Below are positions 13,941 to 24,803 of a stretch of 64,000 bases of DNA, in pieces. Where the stretch lies: positions 5,619,026 to 5,683,025 of the forward strand of contig NC_021678.1 of assembly GCF_000247815.1 (NCBI RefSeq), read 5' to 3'. The notes beneath the pieces are model-generated. The model worked only from the letters and a program-made list of their open reading frames with translations, did no database searches and had not been told where the DNA came from. Origin of the DNA: Ficedula albicollis. Its lineage: Eukaryota > Chordata > Aves > Passeriformes > Muscicapidae. Position 1 is the first letter of the stretch, and each line of letters begins with the position of its first letter. Position numbers and translations under genes: made by a program.

Positions 13941-15378
13941 TCTTATGTGCACACTTTTCCCTTTGGTGTTGTAAATTGCTCATCTCTTTCCATTGTTATG
14001 GGAAAGCATTTAATAGACACCATTTTATAGACAAAGTAAGGGAAAATCTAACAACTTGGTACTCTGCCTGTAGGAACTCTCAGTCTGAGTATGGCAAAAT
14101 TGGCAAATATGAGGTGTAGGCCAACAGCTAAGGAGAAGAAGGGAACAGAGTTACAGACACTAAAGACAGGATGAGGCAAGACAAAGGACAGGGGATGGTT
14201 GGCAAGAGATCCCAAATGATATTGATCAGCTTTACTCCCATTGAATTTGAGTGTTATCTTGAATTTGTTGAGATAGAACCTCCAAAACCTTCCCAGGGGG
14301 AGAGATCTTAGCCCAAAGAGCAGCATGGGTAAGGCTCAGAGCACAGGGGAGAAAAGAAAGCACACAAGGACAAAAGGAGTGAGGAAAAGCAGAGAGTGAG
14401 TAGGAAGGAAGAAAAGCAGAGGAGTTGGGAACAGCCTGAGATAGGACTTTGTAAAGGCAAACTGGAAACTTGAGCACAAGAACTTGGATTTGACCTGAAA
14501 GTCAAAGAGAGGATGACAGCATTTCTTCTCTGTCTTATGTCTGCGTTTGGAATTTCAAGCTTTGTTTTGCCTCTGGAGTCCTTGGTCTTGCCCAGTCCCA
14601 TTACAGTGGGAGTGGGTAAATCAGGTTTTGGTGACAGTGAGTTTCCATCCTTGGGCAGGTGCACCAGTCATGCCTTTTAGTAAAGGTTACTGGTGGAACT
14701 AACGGCAGCTTTTTGGAAAGCAACGTTGATACAATAGTTTTGTTTCCCGCAGCCAAGAGCAGGGACTGTGTGGAGAGCTGTGTTTGATGGCACCTGGGTC
14801 AGCAGAAGGGCACACAGGTTATTCTGCTACTTGCATGTCTGCTGGAGAAGGTGGAGGTGTTCCTGTGCCATACTGGTAATACAACAAAACTGCCATGAAA
14901 GCTCTGATTAGAAAATGAAGTGTGATGCTATAAATAAGGTAACTTACTGACTGAAGAAAAACCTCATAATGAGATGAACAATTAGCTTATCTTTCACTTT
15001 TCTAGATACTTTAAGACCTAAAGATTTAGAATTAATCTAGAAGAAGCTGGAGAATTAATTTGAAGCTGCTTAAGGCTTCCTGATTGATTTATGGTACTCT
15101 TCTGGAAGAAGAGACTCTTAACTTGAAATTAGCTTAATCCTCACTTTATTATTGTTACTGGTGAAATTAATTGCTGTCTTTGTCAGAGATCATAAACACT
15201 CAACAAATCTGATAATACTTACTTAGGTGTTTTTATTTCTTGAAAGGTGAAGATGTATGTAGAAGATGTTACTTCCCCCAAACAGGGCCCCTGGGACCTT
15301 ATTCCTTGAAACAAAGAAATTCCTTAATGAATGCATCATTTTTCCTTATCGAAACTCTTGCTATCTTTTAAGATTTTT

Positions 15379-15500
15379 ATTGGTTCTTAAAGTTGTAATG
15401 TAATTGGTTTATTTCTTACTTAGAATTTTAAGGTAATTGGTTAGTTTGTAATTTGTAGTTTTTATTGGTTAGAATTTGAATCCTTCAGAAAGCTATAAAA
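15379..15500 (+). promoter_or_regulatory. LTR U3 promoter: four CCAAT boxes plus TATA box (copy A)
   Basis: ATTGG, the reverse complement of CCAAT, occurs at 15379, 15403, 15436 and 15464. CTATAAAA follows at 15493-15500. Repeated NF-Y-type boxes just upstream of a TATA box are a classic LTR promoter layout. Transcription would start roughly 25-30 bp past the TATA box. Activity is inferred only from the motifs. Confidence 0.6.
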
Positions 15501-15610
15501 AACGTTTGCTACCCTTTGTAACTGGACACTCGTGACCAGACACCCTTCGAAGAAATGAAGATGTTTTTGGAACGTCTGCAATCGGTGTCTCAGCCTATTC
15601 TCCGCTAGCG

Positions 15611-15705
15611 TGTAGCTGTTGGTTTTACTGCTGGAGTTCCCAAAGCTATTGGAACTCCTGTAGCAGACCGGGGTCGGAAAGAATCGACCCCCCCAAACAG
15701 CTACA
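15611..15705 (+). other. Nested inverted repeats at LTR 3' end (copy A)
   Basis: An outer 10-bp stem pairs TGTAGCTGTT (15611-15620) with AACAGCTACA (15696-15705), the extreme end of the LTR. Inside lie two hairpins in series. The first pairs GGAGTTCC (15633-15640) with GGAACTCC (15651-15658), extended by a flanking CTGCT/AGCAG pair. The second pairs GGGGTCG (15670-15676) with CGACCCC (15685-15691). Together they can fold as a three-way junction. Function is unknown; an RNA packaging or dimerisation role, or a polyadenylation hairpin, are possibilities only. Confidence 0.75.
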
Positions 15706-15769
15706 GATGTGTTAAAAAAAAAAAAAAGAATTTTGGTGGAAGTTTGTTAGAATGAGGAATCTTAGTAAT

Positions 15770-16306
<537 letters not shown>

Positions 16307-17626
16307 CTAGTTGGGAGCCTCTAATTGTCTGCCTAGCAGGTGTGACCGGTTGTTCATCTCCATCAGCTTTGCACCTCAAGTGGTGTAAAGAAGGTGGAAA
16401 TCAGGAGTAAGTAGATCCCTCAGAATTGCCTTGTCCTGGGAAGAAGAGATGGCGGGCTGTGTGGTTGTAGTGAGGCAACATGCAAGGCCTTTGACATTTT
16501 GTGCACTGGTGAGGGCCTTTTCCTGGGGAAAAGGGAGTTGCTTGTGGTGTGAATATGATCCTGTGAAGGTAAGGGCACTTATTCTTTATTCGTTTTTTTA
16601 TTACTAGGTTTATTCTTGGCCAAGCCTGAAGTTTCTTGAATTGTCTTCAAGACAACGCTGATCTTCTGGCAACTGCAGTCAGGGAATTGCATGGGAAGCA
16701 CAAAAGTGCCTTTGCACATTTCCTTGTTTGGTGGGCCAAGTGTCCTTCTGTCACACAGATATCACCTGTTTCTTCAAGCAAGCACAGAGCATGCTCTAGC
16801 AAGCCCACTGCTGTCCTCAGAGGGTGTTTCCATGTTATTTGTACTGCTCATTGCGCCTTTCCTTTGCTCTCTGATACATCACACATTGCCAGGTGGTATT
16901 TGTAACATGTTCCATAGAATTCTAAAATGAAACTTCTTTGGAGGAGGTCAGGATGCTGTGCGGGACGCATCCTGTGTGTGGGCTGCGTCTGACAGATTCC
17001 TGTTGCTGTTATCCAGCAGGCTTGTCAGAAACGACAGCACTTGCCTATGGACTGCCCTAACACAGCAGTACCAGCCTGAGCGGGAAGTGCTAATAGTGTT
17101 GTTTGCCCCTGTGCTCACATTTGTAGTGTCTCTGCAGTAGGAGAGACACAGCGTAAATATCTGGATGGATAGTTGCATGTTTCGGAATAACGATACCAGG
17201 CACCATTCAGTTCTGAGCAGTCAATGTACAATTGTTGCAATAGAAAACAGCACAGAAGGTTGCTTAAGAGTTTTTTCAGTTATCAGTGACTTTCCTACCC
17301 ACAGACAGGTAAAGAGGTAACATGTCTAAAAGTTTCATCACTCTGGAAATAGTGCCAAAGTTCAGATCTTCCTAATTCATTGCTGGGAACATCTATTCTC
17401 ACACTTATGCCTACATGCTAGAGATTTTTTTTTTCCTTCTTGTGATGGATTAAATCCCTTTTTTTATCATTATGTAAGGTTGTTTGACTCCTTCTGCCTT
17501 TGTTGCAGTCGTTAGTGCATTTGACATGTTATTGGCACTCTATAGTGACCAACAGGGGTTCTCAAAACAGCCATTGCTTCACCCTCTGTAAGCTTGGCTG
17601 CATTCCAAGGCACTTATTTTTCCATC

Positions 17627-17673
17627 AAGGCTGACAGAATCAGGTATCATGCTACCATCCAGTCAGTCCTGAC
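17627..17673. other. 47-bp filler at a rearrangement breakpoint (copy B)
   Basis: The sequence starts 'aaggctgacagaatcagg' and ends 'gtcagtcctgac'. It replaces the 480 bp of copy A and matches nothing else I can find by eye in the window. Filler DNA beside a deletion and a local duplication is typical of replication template switching or end joining. Confidence 0.75.
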
Positions 17674-17818
17674 TCTTATGTGCACACTTTTCCCTTTGGT
17701 GTTGTAAATTGCTCATCTCTTTCCATTGTTATGGGAAAGCATTTCTTATGTGCACACTTTTCCCTTCCATTGGTGTTGTAAATTGCTCATCTCTTTCCAT
17801 TGTTATGGGAAAGCATTT
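17674..17818. repeat. 70-bp tandem duplication present only in copy B
   Basis: The unit from 'tcttatgtgcacacttttcc' to 'gggaaagcattt' occurs once in copy A (from 13941) and twice in copy B, from 17674 and from 17744. The second B unit carries an extra 'ccatt'-type insertion of about 4 bp after 'ttttccctt'. Confidence 0.9.
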
Positions 17819-19185
17819 AATAGACACCATTTTATAGACAAAGTAAGGGAAAATCTAACAACTTGGTACTCTGCCTGTAGGAACTCTCAGTCTGAGTATG
17901 GCAAAATTGGCAAATATGAGGTGTAGGCCAACAGCTAAGGAGAAGAAGGGAACAGAGTTACAGACACTAAAGACAGGATGAGGCAAGACAAAGGACAGGG
18001 GATGGTTGGCAAGAGATCCCAAATGATATTGATCAGCTTTACTCCCATTGAATTTGAGTGTTATCTTGAATTTGTTGAGATAGAACCTCCAAAACCTTCC
18101 CAGGGGGAGAGATCTTAGCCCAAAGAGCATCATGGGTAAGGCTCAGAGCACAGGGGAGAAAAGGAAACACACAAGGACAAAAGGAGTGAGGAAAAGCAGA
18201 GAGTGAGTAGGAAGGAAGAAAAGCAGAGGAGTTGGGAATAGCCTGAGATAGGACTTTGTAAAGGCAAACTGGAAACTTGAACACAAGAACTTGGATTTGA
18301 CCTGAAAGTCAAAGAGAGGATGACAGCATTTCTTCTCTGTCTTATGTCTGCGTTTGGAATTTCAAGCTTTGTTTTGCCTCTGGAGTCCTTGGTCTTGCTC
18401 AGTCCCATTACAGTGGGAGTGGGTAAATCAGGTTTTGGTGACAGTGAGTTTCCATCCTTGGGCAGGTGCACCAGTCATGCCTTTTAGTAAAGGTTACTGG
18501 TGGAACTAACGACAGCTTTTTGGAAAGCAACGTTGATACAATAGTTTTGTTTCCCGCAGCCAAGAGCAGGGACTGTGTGGAGAGCTGTGTTTGATGGCAC
18601 CTGGGTCAGCAGAAGGGCACACAGGTTATTCTGCTACTTGCATGTCTGCTGGAGAAGGTGGAGGTGTTCCTGTGCCATACTGGTAATACAACAAAACTGC
18701 CATGAAAGCTCTGATTAGAAAATGAAGTGTGATGCTATAAATAAGGTAACTTACTGACTGAAGAAAAACCTCATAATGAGATGAACAATTAGCTTATCTT
18801 TCACTTTTCTAGATACTTTAAGACCTAAAGATTTAGAATTAATCTAGAAGAAGCTGGAGAATTAATTTGAAGCTGCTTAAGGCTTCCTGATTGATTTATG
18901 GTACTCTTCTGGAAGAAGAGACTCTTAACTTGAAATTAACTTAATCCTCACTTTATTATTGTTACTGGTGAAATTAATTGCTGTCTTTGTCAGAGATCAT
19001 AAACACTCAACAAATCTGATAATACTTACTTAGGTGTTTTTATTTCTTGAAAGGTGAAGATGTATGTAGAAGATGTTACTTCCCCCAAACAGGGCCCCTG
19101 GGACCTTATTCCTTGAAACAAAGAAATTCCTTAATGAATGCATCATTTTTCCTTATCGAAACTCTTGCTATCTTTTAAGATTTTT

Positions 19186-19307
19186 ATTGGTTCTTAAAGT
19201 TGTAATGTAATTGGTTTATTTCTTACTTAGAATTTTAAGGTAATTGGTTAGTTTGTAATTTGTAGTTTTTATTGGTTAGAATTTGAATCCTTCAGAAAGC
19301 TATAAAA
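19186..19307 (+). promoter_or_regulatory. LTR U3 promoter: four CCAAT boxes plus TATA box (copy B)
   Basis: Equivalent of 15379-15500, unchanged: four ATTGG motifs followed by CTATAAAA. Activity is inferred only from the motifs. Confidence 0.58.
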
Positions 19308-19417
19308 AACGTTTGCTACCCTTTGTAACTGGACACTCGTGACCAGACACCCTTCGAAGAAATGAAGATGTTTTTGGAACGTCTGCAATCGGTGTCTCAG
19401 CCTATTCTCCGCTAGCG

Positions 19418-19512
19418 TGTAGCTGTTGGTTTTACTGCTGGAGTTCCCAAAGCTATTGGAACTCCTGTAGCAGACCGGGGTCGGAAAGAATCGACCCCCC
19501 CAAACAGCTACA
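19418..19512 (+). other. Nested inverted repeats at LTR 3' end (copy B)
   Basis: Equivalent of 15611-15705, with all three stems intact and no substitution seen. Confidence 0.72.
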
Positions 19513-19577
19513 GATGTGTTAAAAAAAAAAAAAAGAATTTTGGTGGAAGTTTGTTAGAATGAGGAATCTTAGTAATG

Positions 19578-22500
19578 TATGTGAATCTATAGAACATAAT
19601 CTGAAATCTTATGCCTTTTGAGGTTTGCACTTGTTCCACTTGTGTTTTGTCTCTTTTTCCAGTCATAATTTCAAAAATGTCAGAGTAGCCACAGCAGAGC
19701 ATTTCTCCTGTTCCCGCCTGGGCTCTGCGATGTGAAAAAATTTTAGCACACTAGTGATGAGCATTGCCTAGATATTGGACTGGGCTGCTGATAATTTTAT
19801 GTGTTTCAGAAAAGTTGAAAAACTAGATTCATGAAACAGCACTCGTAAACCATAACCTCACCACAAAGACGTTAGGGTGATCGTGGCTGTACAGAGTATC
19901 TTAGCCAGACATCTTTCACCCTTTCACAAATCTTTTCTTTTTGAAGGTGACTGTGGGTGGTCTTCCTTTGTCCAATTTCTGTAAATTTGGTACATCACTT
20001 TCTAGTTATGCAGCTGATTCTTGTGTTTATGTGAATGGCTGTTTAAAAAAAGGAAAGATCAGATGTTTGTTGTTTCATTTCAACATAAATCAAACTTTGT
20101 ACTCACATGGCAATTCTAGTTTAGTCCCAGGAATAGCTTTAGTATTGCTGAGTGTCTGGAGAGTATTAACCATAGAGACATGATTTTAAGCAGGCTATAA
20201 TAGTTTCTACAGCTGTTAACAGTTCTCAGAAGAAAGGCAGTATTATTCATCGGTATTTAAAATGTGCATGACTTGCATTGCACAGAAGTCAGATTGGGAG
20301 AATGTCAAATTTTTTTTTCTAAAATTCTGCCAGGAAAGTCTTCAATAACTGGAGAAATTCTTTTCACTGGTGAAATCAACATGCAGCACATTGTGTTATT
20401 ATACTTGCTTGTAGCTCACCATGAAAGTTGTCTTTGTATGCGTGGATGTACGGCTTGTACTGTTTTGTTTTTATTTATTCTGCATTCTTTATTATAATGT
20501 TCTTTCCTTTTTTCCAGACTAAAAAGATTGTTATTGAGCCTTCCACAAAGCTGAAATAATGCTGTATGTTAAAAAAATGTTAACAATTCGAAGAAGTTAT
20601 AAAAATTTATAAGTTGACTGAATACTTTGGAAATTTCTGCATATTTTAATATAAATAGGTAATGCAAATGTTTGTTCTTTGCATTTAGAGGTGGGTCTCT
20701 GTTTTCTAAAGGTCTTGTATATAAATTTGATTTTTACAATTACATTAGAACAAAACCAGTATTTTTTTCGGATTGTATAATAGGAAAAATGTATTTGCTA
20801 AAGACTCAGAACATACATGGTTATCTCTGAATGTCATATAGTCATGAAATTCAACATAAATAGCAACAGTTTGAATGACTTCATTAAGTGCATTTAGGGG
20901 ACTGCCTCTTTCAGTCAGCTAAGGTCCTTCCATTCAGTTCTGTGGGTCCTGGGTTAGCCCACAAAGAGATGCTGCAGTTAATGGAGAGAGAAAAGGACAT
21001 GATTTCTTTATAGGTAATGTGAAGGTTCAGATTGTGCTGGTGGAATTTACACGGAAATTCAGTCACATGAAATCTAAGAAATCACAGAAAATTGTGCTAC
21101 TTCATATGAATTTGGTTTTAGTGATGAGTTTGAGATTTATTCATAGCTAAAATCATAGTAACAGGACAAGTGAGTCCAAAAGCAAGAAAAGAAATAGGTA
21201 AAAGAGGTGAGTGACAGAATACTGGCAGATGGGCAAGGACCTAAATGATGACAATTTTAATGACTAGTCTAAAAAATACAACAGTTCAAATGTTATGATA
21301 CAGTGGAGGTGCTGGCTAGGTAAATGTCTGAAAAGACAGGTGTCAAGCTGGTTTTTGGAGGAGGTTGGAGGAGAGCGAAGTAAGTTTGGTGTCATTGTAC
21401 AGAATAGAAAAATTTGTCAACTTTGCCTGGAGGAGAAAGAATGTCTGATACTCCAAGGCAATTTCTCCACAAGTGAGGGTAGTAGGAACTAGGAGTGGAC
21501 CTGGAGAGCTGCAGTTCTGCTGAAGTCCCGTGCCCTGCATGCTGTGTGAGGCCTGTGTGCTTTTCCTGAGCTGCTGGGGTACCCCTTCCAGCTTAGTTTC
21601 ATCTGAAAGGAATCTGCTCTGTGCTTGGGGACTGGAAAATAAGTGGGGCATTCTGGCTTCAGAATAGCACTAGTAACACACTGCTATACCAAACTTGAGC
21701 ACGGATGTAATGGGAAGGGGAAGGAGTACTCAGAATACTATTTCATGTTACAGGTGCTGGCAGCATGTGGAACTGAAAGCAGTGAAAGTCCGAAGGACTA
21801 GGGCACCAGAGGAGGTCATGAGGAGCTGTCATGCCTTATAAGCCCTGTGGAAAGAGAAAGGAAGAATGATTCATTGGTTGATGAAAGCCTCTGTAGGTAA
21901 AGTTGGTGTGTATCTGAAGTCTACAGTGATTTAGTACTTCAGGATGGATTGCCTTCTGACGTATTGCCTGTGAAATTTTGTTAGGGCTAGAAGTACTTTG
22001 TTGCACCAACTCCATTAAGTGTGCAAAACTAATGCACAACAGTCCCAGGCTTTCGGTTATGCAGTTTTTATAGATCTTTTTCTCATGACATCCTGGAACA
22101 TGCTTTGCTGAGCTGAAAGGCTTCCATGGTCATTGACATCAGTACTATGAAATAACATTGCTGCTGACTGTCAGTTTATTCTGTAGAAGGATGCTTATAA
22201 TTCTCAAAGACTGCTTTCCAAATGGAATCACTATGGTAAATGAACCCTTTAAAGCATATACTCACAAAACTGAATTCAGTTCAGGAGAGTGTTGATTCTT
22301 CAGTCTTTTGTGAGTCACTTCCACTGTAACATTCTCTGGAATCAATCATTTTTGAGTGTTTAAGATGACTGGTAAGATGATTGGTAATGTGGAGTTATCA
22401 TAGATTCAAAGGTATTTCCATGTTCCCTGTCAATGTGCCACTTCATACCATATTCTCACAGAGACTGTTATATAAAAAGTACCATTTTACAGAGCAGGGG

Positions 22501-23519
22501 CACAGAGAAAGAATAAATGATGGAGATAAGTCTGTGTAAGGAAATACATTGCAGAACTGCTGATCCTAGTTTACCTCATGTTACAGTATTTAATCTCTGG
22601 ACCAGCTCTCTTGTTCTGCAGCACAGGTTCATCCCCTTTGTGCTGCAGCTCTTGGTCACCCCATCCAGCATGGACAAAAAGGCTGCATAGCATTCAGGTG
22701 AGTGTGGAAGCTGATAGGATTCTTGGCTTTAGTGACAGCATTATGTCAAATAATGTGATGGTTAGCTGAGACAAATGTATTTAGTGCCTAAGTATAGTGT
22801 GTTTCTGTGTGCCAGTACTTTGCAAACAAGGAAAGCAAAAAATATATGTTGAGGTTGTTGTCAAGAACTGTTCTTGCTACAAGCAATGGGCACAACACTG
22901 CCTTTTAAAGTTTGCTAAAATGATATGCTGGTAAGATTTTGGCTTGTGAAAGGCGATGAAATGCACCAGTACAACACAGACATCATTACTAGATCCTATC
23001 AGCAGTTGTGAAGACACATTTTAACAATGGTAAGATTTTCCAGGCCTCTTTCAAAATGGCTGTGATGCCTCCCTAAATGTGCCCATTATCTGTCCAAGAG
23101 CAGTTGACCTTAATTGCTTCTGGGCAATATTTCCTTGGAACCTCTCAGATAACTAGAGGCAATCCAGAGAAGTCTGAACAAATCTCTACTTAGACGCTGG
23201 CCATATTCAGTCTGTAAAGTATGTAGATTTTTTTTTTTCCTTCAGGGAAAGGCTGAAGAGGGCAATAGGTGCAGGATGTGGAGGAAAGAAGCAGTGCCCT
23301 GACCCAACAGCATTTCTGCATGTTGAGTCAGGGAATGACATTTAAGCAATTCTCACTGCACCAAATATGAAAAACTATGGTGCTGATCAAATTGCTGGCT
23401 GTGCTCTGAGAGAGATGAAAAGGAAAAAGGTCAAGGCATCTGTTGATAGGTAGCCTTTTTTATGTTTTAGATGTTGAGAGAGCTTACCAGCAAGCTAAAT
23501 GGGTCTTGAGGGCCTCTTT
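19578..23519. other. Unique non-coding DNA, nothing recognised
   Basis: About 3.9 kb without a recognised repeat or gene. The longest frame is 102 codons on the minus strand (21343-21651), with no domain I know. Confidence 0.5.
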
Positions 23520-23521
23520 TT

Positions 23522-23523
<2 letters not shown>

Positions 23524-23605
<82 letters not shown>

Positions 23606-23629
23606 TTTTTTTTTTTTTTTTTTTTTTTT
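23524..23629. repeat. Poly-T / poly-G / poly-T block
   Basis: T(30) at 23524-23553, G(50) at 23554-23603, CC, then T(24) at 23606-23629. It is followed by T/C-rich sequence. The T tracts may be one natural T-rich tract, such as the tail of a minus-strand retroposon. The G block inside it resembles the larger ones at 15770 and 54358 and is probably a sequencing or assembly artefact. Confidence 0.9.
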
Positions 23630-23639
23630 CTTCTTTTCT

Positions 23640-24659
23640 TTCTTTGAGGTAATGAATGGCTCCGGACTTTCCATCTTTAGAGCTGGTGGTTTCCACTCCA
23701 CAGTGATTCAGCCAGCATGAACTCTTGACCAAATCCAAATTTGTTTCCTGGTTTTGTTTTTCTAAAATATTTTGCATTTAGCAGGGCATAAAGGCCTTCC
23801 TACTATGTGACAGGATAAGAAGGAAAGCCATGATCCTTCTGCTGGCTACCTCATAGGACAGCTCACTGTTCTGAAAAATTTTCAGCTGAAGCAGTTAAAA
23901 GGATTCACTGAATTTTGACTAAAACGCAGACTAAATTCTTACATTATGGCTTTTTTATGGTGTTTTTTTAATGTGGAGTTTCCTTTGAGGGTTAATAAGG
24001 TCTGATCTTTATTTGAGAAATATGATCTGCCTGAAATGCTCTAAGTTTAATCAGAGTGTTATTGCATGGGAAAGTCGTGCACATTTGTCTACTTGCAAGA
24101 TAAATAGATTAGTATTGCCAATGATTTCAGGGGATAGTAGGTTGTTAAAATAACATAGAGGGCCCTTTCCTTTGTTTTACTGGATGTGTTTTGGTGACTG
24201 AATTCTCTGGGGTGCCCTGTTTAGGAAATATGCTGGTGGTTATCCCTGTTCCCTTATAAGTAGTAGGCTTAGTAAGGATTTAGAATAGCTTGGCTGTGGA
24301 GTTTTAAACACTGAGAGAGAGATGATAGACAGGAAATCTGTAGCCTGAGAAAGCTACGAATAAAAGAAATTATGTCCTGATAATTAAAACTTCTAAGTGT
24401 TAACTGACTTTCAGACTTCTATGCTTTGCAAAATCAGGCGTTTCACTGAAGGAAAGCATTCCAGGCTGCTTTTGAGAAACCTGGTGTTTGTTTCAGGTGA
24501 CAGAGAATATTACTAAATTGACTTACTGAAAAGGATCCTTCAGGGTACAGTGCTGTCACTGTATTATTGTGGTATGGCCACAGGTGGGACTTTGACACCT
24601 GATCCAACACAGGCAGCTTTTCAAGCAGTGCAATGTCCCAGATTAGTCAAGGCATAAAT
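23640..24659. other. Unique non-coding DNA, nothing recognised
   Basis: AT-rich sequence without recognised elements or convincing frames. Confidence 0.5.
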
Positions 24660-24803
24660 GCTCTGCTCCATTACAGCCTCGCTGCCACTCCCAGGAGAAG
24701 AGCTCAGGCCTCGTGTGATTCAAGCTAGGTCAAGGCTCTGCTCCATTACAGCCTCGCTGCCACTCCCAGGAGAAGAGCTCAGGCCTCGTGTGATTCAAGC
24801 TAG
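24660..24803. repeat. Tandem duplication, 75-bp unit, 2 copies
   Basis: Units begin 'gctctgctccattacagcct' at 24660 and 24735. They appear identical through 'gtgattcaagctag'; the second copy stops there. The in-frame peptide repeat this creates on the plus strand has no supporting gene structure. Confidence 0.93.

Larger units (their letters stand above)
15258..15705 (+). mobile_element. Solo LTR (448 bp), duplication copy A
   Basis: Termini are TGTAG...CTACA, a perfect 5-bp inverted repeat. Flanks are GATGTA (15252-15257) and GATGTG (15706-15711), a 6-bp target-site duplication with one mismatch. That length is usual for class II (ERVK-like) retroviruses, so the class is an inference. Plus orientation is chosen because four ATTGG boxes (inverted CCAAT) precede a TATAAAA box. 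I see no AATAAA in this orientation, whereas the minus strand has two, so orientation is not certain. The last 95 bp form nested inverted repeats. No retroviral gene is adjacent: a solo LTR left by recombination. A 14-base A run follows the right flank. Confidence 0.85.
19065..19512 (+). mobile_element. Solo LTR (448 bp), duplication copy B
   Basis: Same element as 15258-15705: identical by eye, with the same TGTAG...CTACA ends and the same GATGTA / GATGTG flanks. Sharing the same insertion site and flanks shows that the LTR inserted once and was later copied with the whole segment, or that both copies are alleles of one locus. Confidence 0.85.
16307..19577. repeat. Large direct duplication, copy B (3.27 kb)
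   Basis: Matches copy A from 'ctagttggga' to 'agtaatg', then continues into unique sequence ('tatgtgaatc'). It lacks A's 480-bp internal segment. In its place it has a 47-bp filler (17627-17673) and a local 70-bp tandem duplication. About eight further single-base differences from A are concentrated in the right half, and a 2-bp indel ('ctct' versus 'ct') with one adjacent substitution lies just left of the breakpoint. The differences are of the size expected between haplotypes or young paralogues. Confidence 0.95.

Noticed and set aside
15706..15727. A14 run right after the LTR flank, read as a retroposon tail
   Set aside because: The LTR has its own TG...CA ends and a 6-bp target-site duplication, which explain the insertion without a poly-A tail. 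The A run is host sequence.
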